Below, piece after piece: positions 56,270 to 64,000 of a stretch of DNA of 64,000 nucleotides (its first letter is position 1; each line of letters begins with the position of its first letter). The translations under genes were made by a program, and so were the position numbers. Below the pieces are notes generated by a model. The model did no database searches and was not told the DNA's origin. It was given only the letters and a program-made list of their open reading frames with translations. Source of the DNA: Poecilobothrus nobilitatus (taxonomy: Eukaryota > Arthropoda > Insecta > Diptera > Dolichopodidae); the NCBI GenBank assembly GCA_947095535.1, contig OX352772.1:218114448-218178447 (forward strand). The letters are read 5' to 3'.

Positions 56270-56610
56270 TATAATTAATATTAGTAATAATAACAATAAT
56301 AATATTAATAATAATAATAGTAATAATGATAACAATAATTATAATAATTATATTAGCTGCTACGGTGGAGCCATCTTTGGTTATATCATGCAAGTAAGGT
56401 GTTATATACTGCTGGACGTTGTAATCCACTGATGGCGCTGACTCTGTAGTAAAATAATAATAATATTAATAAGAATATTAATACCAACAATAACAGCCGC
56501 TACAGTGACAGTGAGGGTTGCCTTCAATAATTACCTCATGTAGTAATATATGTACTACTACATGTTGTAACTATTGTGACGGCTTTAGTCACTGTTAGCA
56601 AAATAATAAT
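56270..56610. repeat. (AAT)n-rich region with repeated GGTTGTAAT/CTGACTC-type islands
   Basis: AATAATAAT runs at 56280-56350, 56447-56490 and 56600-56615 alternate with short non-simple islands (GCTGCTACGGTGGAGCC at 56355 and GCCGCTACAGTGACAG at 56497) that look like diverged copies of one another. Confidence 0.5.
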
Positions 56611-56619
56611 AATAGGCGG

Positions 56620-56850
56620 ATTCATTGTTTCCTCAGAGTCCCACTCCCAATTCAATGTTTCCTTATTCATTTTCCAATCCTTTCCTATCCCTACTCCCTA
56701 GCCAATATACTGCTTTCGCAGGTAAGGGTTTCATCCCACTTTATTGGCTAATGGGGGAGGTAGGTTTAGTCAGTAAGAATCTGACACTACCAAGGGGTAA
56801 TTCTTGGTGTCTTTGGAAGATTCCCACCTCCCTTAGGGAAAAAAAAAACA
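56620..56850 (+). mobile_element. 3'-end fragment of a non-LTR retrotransposon
   Basis: GGTAGGTTTAGTCAGTAAGAATCTGACACTACC followed by GGAAGATTCCCACCTCCCTTAGGG and an A run at 56840-56849. It resembles the 3' end at 59400-59510 (GGTTGGTTAGAGTCCAACACTACTCAGAGG... then A run). The 90-codon open frame across it is chance. Confidence 0.45.
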
Positions 56851-57629
56851 AAATTTTTGCGTTTGTAGATTCTAGAACTTTCCTCGCGACAATCTAACCT
56901 TGTCTGATTTATTTCTAATTCCAATATTTAAGGAACTGTTTTCGAAAGAGGTTTCAGTCTATTGTTGTAGATAGAAATACTGTCAAAACACCGCTTATAA
57001 GCAGTATAGTCGATTTGCCTTCTTATGACCTGCTTCAAATGATTTGCGTTCAATTCTCCTTTAGGCACTGAGATTTGAATGCAAATCATTTATTCATTGT
57101 CAAAACTATTTTCACATATTTAAACTCTCTTACATGCTTACTCAAAGTGGAATCAATATTTTCTGAGGAACAAACGTAATTCTGCATGGAACAAGTATAT
57201 GGACACAAATTTTATTACCCATTATACCTTTCTTGATATCTAAAATAGTTTTAAAATTTTATTTGAAACTCTATATAAAATTATATTGACAGAATTAAAC
57301 CCCAATTTTATTTCAATTCGCGACGTTATAATGATTTTTTTAATAGTATGATACGAAGAAATCACATCAAATAACTCTTAGATTGTTCCCAACTTGTTTA
57401 CCACATTCTTCTCTAAAACTTATATAAAACGCATTTTTTGACCCAAATCAGTTATATTCAGATAAACTAATTTCTTCATCTCTTTCAAATTTTGACATTA
57501 AGACCATTCTAATAACTGAAAGCATCTTAATATCTTTTAGCTTTAAATATATCTTTATATCCATATCTTTTAGCTTTAAAAGATGACTTATTATACGAAC
57601 CCGATGGAGTTCTACCAATAATATACACT
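56851..57629. other. Region before the retrotransposon RT; probably decayed endonuclease part
   Basis: No clean frame. Short stretches near 57540-57650 (YEPDGVLPIIYTV-like) read towards the ORF at 57630, so the lost 5' part of that element probably lies here. Confidence 0.3.
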
Positions 57630-59190
57630 GTGCTGAACATTTGGAAGGTTACCTTTGCAAATTATGTTGCTACAAATGCGATTTGTGAAACAATTTTGCT
57701 TGGAATGAGGTTATTTATTCCTCACTCCATGAGAACTATTAAACGGAAGTCCAAATCTTGGTTCAATCGCATTTGCAGTGAAGCCATTTTTCAAAAGCAG
57801 GAGGCTTTTAAACTGTATCCAAGCAATAGGTCGGAGGCTCTCAGGGCAAACTATATAGTGGTTCGAAGCAGGTGCAAGAGAATTATCAACAGGCAAAAAT
57901 TCGTATTCAACCTAAAGTTTAAACGCAAACTTATCCACATGCCTAAGAATAGCAAATCCTTTTGGTCATTTGCAAAAAGTTTAAAAGAAGACGCTAGCGG
58001 GTCTTCTTTTCCTCCGCTTGTTGATATTAATAACATGATTGTGTCAGATTCCAAGGAGAAAGCGAACTTGTTTGGCAAGCAGTTCTCTTCCAACTCGACA
58101 CTGCCTCAGTCAACTTTAAAGCCACCAACTGTTTCTGAAGTTGAATACTCCTTCGGTAAAATATACTTTAGGACGAAAGCAGTGATGAAATTCATGAAAA
58201 ATCTTGATGCAAAAAAATGAGCCGGTCCAGATGGTATCACTACCATGGTTCTTAAAAATACCTATTCAAGTATTTCAAAACCTCTACGCAACCTTTTTTT
58301 ATCTTTCCTTTTCTTCGGGTATTCACCCTACCCAATGGAAGGTTGCGCATGTTTTCCCAATTCCAAAAAAAGGTAATAAAAGCGATCCCTCTAACTACCG
58401 CCCTATTGCTATAACCTCGGTTCTTTCCAAAGTAATGAACAAAATAGTAAACCAGAAGCTTTTGAAAAATCTGGATCGTAGAGGTTTGCTTCCTGATCGA
58501 CAATACAGGTTCAGAGCCCGTCGTTCAACCGGTGATCTCATGACTTACCCTTGCGAAAAGTTGGACATCAGCCTTCACAATTCTGGTGAGTCTGATGTAG
58601 TGGCTCTGAATATTTCTAAAGCGTTCGACCGAGTCTGGCATGATGCTTTACTAGCAAAATACAAAGCGTTAGGGCTAGGTAGAGTCTTTTTAAAATGGAT
58701 TGGAGATTGCCTTTCGAATCGCATGATTCGGTAATGCTGGTATCCCTCAGGGATCGGTTTTGTCGCCCACTCTCTTCTTAATATTTATCAATGACCTACT
58801 TTCAATTACCTCCAATCCAATCCATAGTTTCGCAGATGACAGCACCCTTGTAGCACCACCTGACAGCACCAGCCGCCCCAAACAGCGCAGGGTCATCTCG
58901 ACAAAGTGCAAAACAGAGCTATTCGCCTTATTGCAGACCCCAGTGTTACCTCAACGCTCACTCCATTTTCCTATCGCCCTACTGTTGTGTCATTAACCCT
59001 CTTTTCTTGATACCTTGTAGGAGTGAAATTCTGTTCTAAAGAAATAAAATAATTGATGTCTCCACTCAAAGTTTTCCAACGTGAAACGAAGCGTGCAACA
59101 GATGCCCACCCATACACTCTCGAACTGGCAAGATGGCGCAATGCAGCATTAGGAAATTCGTTTGGCATGTGTTGCCAAAAGTTGGTAATT
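57630..59190 (+). pseudogene. Reverse transcriptase of the 57.6-kb retrotransposon
   Basis: 57630-58220: post-endonuclease linker (KSWFNRICSEAIFQKQEAF, NSKSFWSFAKSLKEDASGSS, FPPLVDINNMIVSDSKEKA). 58204-58734: FPIPKKGNKSDPSNYRPIA, LPDRQYRFRARRSTGDLM (58490), ALNISKAFDRVWHDALLAKY (58603; the usual Asp of LDISKAFD is Asn). 58760-58996: SPTLFLIFINDLL and HSFADDSTLV (58825). About 59053-59190: HPYTLELARWRNAALGNSFG, a typical ORF2 carboxy end. Frameshifts or deletions near 58200, 58735 and 58870-59050. Inactive. Confidence 0.8.
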
Positions 59191-59511
59191 CATTTGTGTA
59201 CGATATATCGAAATTCAAGAAGAACACTAACATCCTTCTACAAAATAACTATCCAAATTTCCAACACATTTCCCTTTATCCTCCTTAATCCCAATTATCT
59301 TTCTCCAAATTCTCAAGTAATCCTTTCCTCATCCTTTTCCCCAAAACCAAGCTGTACATTATATTATTATGTATTAAAGGACCCATCCTATAGTTTGGTT
59401 TTAAAGAGTGGGTTTGGTTGGTTAGAGTCCAACACTACTCAGAGGAACCTCGTGCAGTTCCTTTAAGTGGCTTTTGATGTTTTCCACCGTCCCTCGTTAA
59501 AAAAAAAAAAA
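57630..59511 (+). mobile_element. Jockey/CR1-group retrotransposon, 5'-decayed, with poly(A) end
   Basis: Plus strand: ORF2 pieces 57630-59200, a pyrimidine-rich 3' untranslated part (59260-59400), a conserved 3' end (59400-59497) and an A run at 59498-59511. Confidence 0.75.
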
Positions 59512-59559
59512 TGTAATTTGTCAATTCAATGTAGCTCAATCGTTTAACCCTGGATTTTA

Positions 59560-59880
59560 TTTATTTATCCAATACAGAATGGGCTTGCTGCGATGTAAGA
59601 AATTATAGATCCATTGTTAAACTGAACTCTTCCCAAATTATTTTAAAAATTAAAATTAAGTTATTTGAAAACGATAAATTCACAATTTCCAATCTGACTA
59701 AATACACCTCTGACATTTTAAATACCATTGAAACTAAAAAACAAGTAGATGTGGTATTTACAGATATCAGTAAGACCTTTGACTTAATTCCCTATAAAAT
59801 TATACTTAAAAAGCATAAAGGAATAGAATTTAAAATTCATAGCCTTAAATGGTTATGATCTTATCTGTTATATAGGTCAT
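59560..59880 (+). pseudogene. Short reverse-transcriptase remnant
   Basis: Without an ATG, plus-strand translation gives NYRSIVKLNSSQIILKIKI, LTKYTSDILNTIETKKQVDV and VVFTDISKTFDLIPYKIIL (around 59745-59805): the fingers and the FxDISKAFD catalytic block of a non-LTR reverse transcriptase of a third kind. It ends at a stop near 59857. Preceded by ATTTATTTATCCAATACAG. Confidence 0.65.
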
Positions 59881-60861
59881 GGCAAGACCTTTTTTTGTCT
59901 ATCATTCTGTAACTTATGTTGCAAATTCAGCAGTATCACAGGAAAGCTATCTATGTCTTTTATTTTTAGCAGTGTCAACCTTATGACAGTTCCCCATGTC
60001 TATCTCATTCACAGAAAATTTTAAATTGTCTCTACCAGACTAAGTTTTTGGCATCTTTGGCATCTTAATATGCTACGCTTTTTAAACTATGAATAATTAT
60101 CTAAATTTATTTTTTTTATTGTTTCGTTTTTAAATTTTTGAAGTACACAAATATGAAGTTTCCGTATTAACAATAAGAGAAAATATGTACGTATGTATAT
60201 TTTATTAAGAAAAAGTAATTAAAAAATAAATATTTTTGGTTTGTTTAGTTCTAGGCTTAACGTCCCAGCAGCATAAATGTACTATTCAGATAGAGTATAC
60301 AAAATTCGGTGCGTTCAAACTGGGTTGGGTACGAAATGTGCCTTTTCTTAATCCTTTTATTAAAATCTACCATATCAAAACCCTTGCTTTAAAATCTCTT
60401 TTTTAAAATCCTCTGTTTCAAAATACCTTTTTTAAAAATGAGGGAGATTTTGTAAAACAAAACTGTATTTGGGCGCCTAAATTACAAAAAAAAAAATTAT
60501 TTAAAAAAATGGAAATTTGCTTTACTACAAAATAATTTCATAAAGGGAATTCTCCAAATTATTTTTATTCAGTTTTTTATTTTAATGGTGATTAAATTGT
60601 TTTATAATTATAATTATTCCTTTATTTTAAATTTTATTCTTACAAAAATTCAGATAAAATTAAAAATAAAATCTAAAAATAAAAATGCTAACATATGATT
60701 TTCAAAAAGAAAATTACAAAACAATGGATTTTAGGAGATAGATAACAAAACTGGGTATTTTGATACGGGAGATTTAAAGAGCGAGCGATTTTGAGGTAGT
60801 GTAGCTGTTCTTACACCTAGTTGTCCCTCCCATTGTGCTCAATTTGTTGTGTTCAATTATC
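59881..60861. other. AT-rich region, no gene seen
   Basis: 60360-60470 and the complement of 60715-60800 share the ordered words CTACC, TTTAAATCTC and TCAAAATACC, a possible diverged inverted repeat. Otherwise nothing I can annotate. Confidence 0.3.
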
Positions 60862-60871
60862 CGCTCGCCTT

Positions 60872-61057
60872 CTACAGCGTTTCATCGAGCACCATTATTC
60901 CCTTCATGAAACGTATTATGTCTGCTTGATTAAGCATTCTCACTTCAGAAAAGCTTTCCCAGTATCTTCCCCCAAAGTTCTTCGCGTTTGAGATCTTAAG
61001 TTCGGGCATTAGTACGTGGAGTATTTTTTCTTGCCCGAAACTACCTTTAATAATCAT
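60872..61057 (-). CDS. Short unrecognised protein-like ORF
   Basis: 61 codons ending at TAG, in locally GC-richer sequence than the flanks: SFGQEKILHVLMPELKISNA, FGGRYWESFSEVRMLNQADI, IRFMKGIMVLDETL. Composition is protein-like (Trp, balanced charges). I do not recognise the family. Given the setting it is probably the end of a transposon gene. Confidence 0.35.
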   Translation of the reverse strand: MIIKGSFGQEKILHVLMPELKISNAKNFGGRYWESFSEVRMLNQADIIRFMKGIMVLDETL

Positions 61058-61439
61058 TTTATTTTGTTTTTATTCTATTTTTAAATGTGAACACCACATA
61101 TTTTTTTATGATAAAACTACGGTTAACAATATTAAAAGGCCATCGAATGAAACCATTTAAATATAATATAATGCAATGCAAAATTATGATTTTGTTGTTA
61201 GAGTTAACTTCTAAAAATCACATTTTTTTTGTCTGCATGTGTAAACACATGCTGTGTTCATGAAGCAAAAAACTTTTTTTTGTATTCTTGTTATTATACA
61301 TAAATCAGCATAAATCAAAATTACATTTTATTATCGAATTAATTACCTAATCTTGTCAACGAAAATAATATGAATGATTATACTTTGTTCTGTTAGCTAG
61401 CACGTAAATTTATTTTTCATTTCTTGTTAGTCTACTCTA

Positions 61440-62520
61440 GAGTTAGTCTAAATGTCTTGCTGTTAACCTGTTCCATATCTATATATTATTATTTTTGGTC
61501 AATCGCTAATTTATTATTGTTACTGAATACAAGTAGCTTTGTTTTATTTTCATTTACAGTTAATCGTTCCCATTTGACTATTTTATGAATGTTTTTAGAT
61601 CATTTTTAATTAGATCATCAGTTTTTCCTTATTTTTATTCTTATATAGTATGAAAGTTTTATCTGCAAAACTGCTGTAACTATCATCAATTTTGTAAATT
61701 TAATATTATAGATATATAAGATATATAATGTTCGTCCCACATTTGATCTCTGAAATACTTTACACTTAATCACACTTAATTACACTTAATAATCCTGCTT
61801 CACTTCCAAAATTTCTCACTTTTGTAATGACCATCCTATTAGTGAGATAACTTTTAAGGTTTAAGTAAGTTTGTGCGGTATTCCTCTTATATCCAGTTCA
61901 CCCAATATCTGCTGTAATAAATTATAATCAATCTATGTGTAGTTCTTTTTTTATGCCTATAATTTGCTGCCAAGTAGCTATTTTTAGGTAGGTTGTCATT
62001 TATATAATTGATCATTCCAACTAAAGCGGCTTCCATGTTAGGGGTACTTTGTAAGCCAAATTGATTGTAACCGCGAAATATGTAGTTTGATTCGAATATT
62101 ACAAGTTTGCTGTCAATAACTTTTTCATATATTCTAGCAAATTACTTAAAATCGTTATTAATCTAGAATATATGAAAATTAATCTAACATGCCACTTCGT
62201 CTATTTTTACAAGTAGATAAAATAACTGTTTTTTTAAGGATACTAGGAATTAAATCGTTTATTACTTTTGTGAGAATTATAGCAATAGTTGCACTAATGA
62301 ATTTTAAATCTGTAGAAGCATTTTCGTTGCTCCAGGCGATGAATTCAATTTCAATTATTTTTTTGGTTAATAAAAGAGTAATTGCACTCATCACAGAACC
62401 ATACGATGTAATCCTTAAGATCCATCAATTTTATATGTATATCGTCAGTCCACGTCTTTTGTTTTAACTTTTTTACTATATTTTGAACACGCATAATTTC
62501 AGTTTAACTTTATATGACAA
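61440..62520 (-). pseudogene. Degraded reverse transcriptase on the minus strand
   Basis: Reading right to left: 62179-62394 pre-RT helices (FISATIAIILTKVINDLIPS), then about 62000-62110 SKLVIFESNYIFRGYNQFGL and QSTPNMEAALVGMINYINDN (the NQFGF...T..AL block), then about 61640-61680 SSFADKTFILY (the YADDT catalytic block with the second Asp changed to Lys), then NENKTKLLVFSNNNKL near 61520-61570. Stops and frameshifts throughout; no ATG-started long frame. A fourth non-LTR remnant in the last 8 kb. Confidence 0.65.
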
Positions 62521-62792
62521 TACATAGTTCGATTACATAAAGCGACAAGTCTTGATTATGTTTTTCCAAAACAGTCACTCACCTTTTTTTCCAAAACGGT
62601 CTAAACCTTTTTTAAATGTTTTTTTTCTTTATTTTAAAATAATTTAAACTTAATTCTAAAAAAAACAACAAAATTTAAGTTTATATTAAATTCGGGCTTA
62701 TTACTAAAATTCATGAAATTGTTAACTAAGTACTATTATAACTAAAATTAAGCTTAAGTTTGTATGTATAAAATAAAAATAATAATAAAAGA

Positions 62793-64000
62793 TTGTTTAT
62801 TATAAGGCCTTGGCATTAACCGTATGGCCGAACAGTGATTTGAAATTGTTTAAATTTTACGTTAATTCATAATTATATAATTCAATTATATTCTTTTGTT
62901 TTAAATTATTAACATATTATTATATTCGTATACATTTCATTTTCACACATTCCACATCCCTCAACGCACATTCATGAAAAATGAATTACAATTTGAAAAC
63001 ATTAAATCTATAGGGGCAAAAAAAAAATTAAATTAAAAATAAAAAATTCTTTTTTTTCTTTTCTTTTACTTTTTTACTTACAAATGTTACCCTGAAATGA
63101 TATATTTTTTGATTTTCTTTTTGAAAAAATATAGGTTATTATGAAGTTTCAATTCATTTGGTAAGTCGTTGAAAGCTTTTAAGCAATTAAACAAACAATT
63201 CTTTTTTTGATTATCTGTTCTAAACAGCGTGAGATAAAAATTTGATTTGTTTCTTGTGTTCTGGTTATGAATGTCAATAGATCTATTAAGGATAAAGTTA
63301 TGTTTGATATGATTATTAATAATTTTGAAAGCAAGAATATAGAGTTCACGTCTACAAATATTTTCAAGACCAAGATAATGAGAGGAATAAATTAGATTTG
63401 TTGGGTACATAACTGGATGAAAGTTAATTATTTTTATTGCTTTTTTGTTCATTATATCTAATTTATTTAAGTAATACTTTGAGGACTCCATAATGGATTC
63501 AGATAGGTTATATTTGATAATATATATTACGAAAACAAAATATACAGAATATCTTTGCTAAGCACTTTTCGTAATCTGTACATGATAAAAATATAAGGTG
63601 GGATCTTTTTAATGATATGTTCAATGGGATTGTGTCAGTTTTATTTACTGTCAATTATGAGACCTAAATAATTGAAAGATTTAACTATCTCGATTGAATT
63701 GCTATTGAAAAGAAAATTTGTTATTGAAGGTTTTTTATTAGAAAACAATAGAATTTTTGTTTTTTTAACATTCAATGCAAGGCGATGATTTACAAGCCAT
63801 TCTTCCATGATCTTTAGGTCTGTATCGATAGCCCTTTTAAGTTTCGATTCAGTTGATTCAGGGTATTTATAACAGCATTGCCGGCATATAATTAAATGTT
63901 TCCAGAAAGATTTAGTTTCACTATGTTATCAATGTAGATTTTGAATAAATCTGGACCTATAATAGATCCTTGTGGAACACCACTAATAATAGTTTCTTCA
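62793..64000 (-). mobile_element. Non-LTR retrotransposon, copy 2 of the 48.3-kb pair (runs off window)
   Basis: From about 62793 the sequence follows 48335-49600 closely for 1.2 kb (GCATTAACCGTATGGCCGAACAGTG, CACATTCCACATCCCTCAAC, the ORF2 end, then TCCATTATGGATTCAGATA...). 63087-63491 is an open ORF2 end of 134 codons including NKKAIKIINFHPVMYPTNLI. Same orientation as copy 1, 14.5 kb apart. Confidence 0.8.
63087..63491 (-). pseudogene. Carboxy-terminal part of retrotransposon ORF2 (copy 2)
   Basis: 134 codons: ESSKYYLNKLDIMNKKAIKI, ENICRRELYILAFKIINNHI, FNDLPNELKLHNNLYFFKKK. A few residue changes from copy 1 at 48684. The reverse-transcriptase core continues leftward in the element, to the right of 63500, with stops. 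Confidence 0.75.

Noticed and set aside
56157..56432. 91-codon open frame starting in the tRNA-like unit
   Set aside because: Ile/Asn runs from (AAT)n repeats; it starts inside the pol III promoter unit.
1..64000. Host protein-coding, rRNA or bacterial-type operon genes
   Set aside because: Nothing outside transposon families was recognisable; start-codon context, introns and TATA boxes are eukaryotic.

Overview
The window is AT-rich, intron-poor DNA packed with transposable elements. It looks like heterochromatic or repeat-rich insect sequence. A fly (Diptera) is my best inference, from two TA-flanked terminal-repeat elements carrying (TCCG)n runs, 60-70 nt introns and the mix of non-LTR retrotransposons. 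I recognise no ordinary host gene. Almost everything readable belongs to Polinton/Maverick elements (virus-like DNA transposons with DNA polymerase B, retroviral-type integrase, packaging ATPase, protease and capsid genes) or to non-LTR retrotransposons that landed in them.

Layout. 1-3061: the 5' half of a minus-strand Polinton polymerase of lineage 1 (with a 69-nt intron), divergent from a Gln/His-rich gene. 3976-5285: a small TA-flanked inverted-repeat element filled with 142-bp tandem repeats. 5286-8700: AT-rich, no genes seen. 8749-10812: a second lineage-1 polymerase relic, ended abruptly by a 21-bp minisatellite of AGGTCA half-sites. 11776-20567: a third lineage-1 polymerase plus integrase, split by a CR1-like retrotransposon (about 12825-17215). 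20735-36929: a 16.2-kb Polinton with both ends (440-bp inverted repeats, 6-bp target duplication AATATT) inserted just behind that integrase. 36936-46568: continuation of the older Polinton (OB-like pseudogene, small acidic ORF, conserved unknown gene, protease, small gene, capsid), split by an I-like retrotransposon (about 39310-44575). 46573-52760: two minus-strand retrotransposons. 53377-54903: a second TA-flanked inverted-repeat element. 54904-64000: AT-rich DNA with a tRNA-like pol III promoter and four or five degraded retrotransposon pieces, the last running off the window.

How the genes work together. In the young Polinton the polymerase (lineage 2, very different from the three lineage-1 copies) reads leftward from the left end. 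A small unknown gene with a 60-nt intron reads rightward. A leftward block carries a conserved unknown gene, protease, a small gene, double jelly-roll major capsid, pVI-like basic protein, penton, two small structural-type genes and the packaging ATPase. The integrase reads rightward at the right end. The older surrounding element has homologous protease, capsid and small genes but a lineage-1 polymerase placed directly in front of its integrase, so the replication genes and the particle genes have different partners in the two elements.

Limits. Most genes carry one or a few frameshifts or stops. I cannot tell decay from assembly indels. Functions beyond polymerase, integrase, ATPase, protease, capsid, penton and reverse transcriptase are unknown or inferred.
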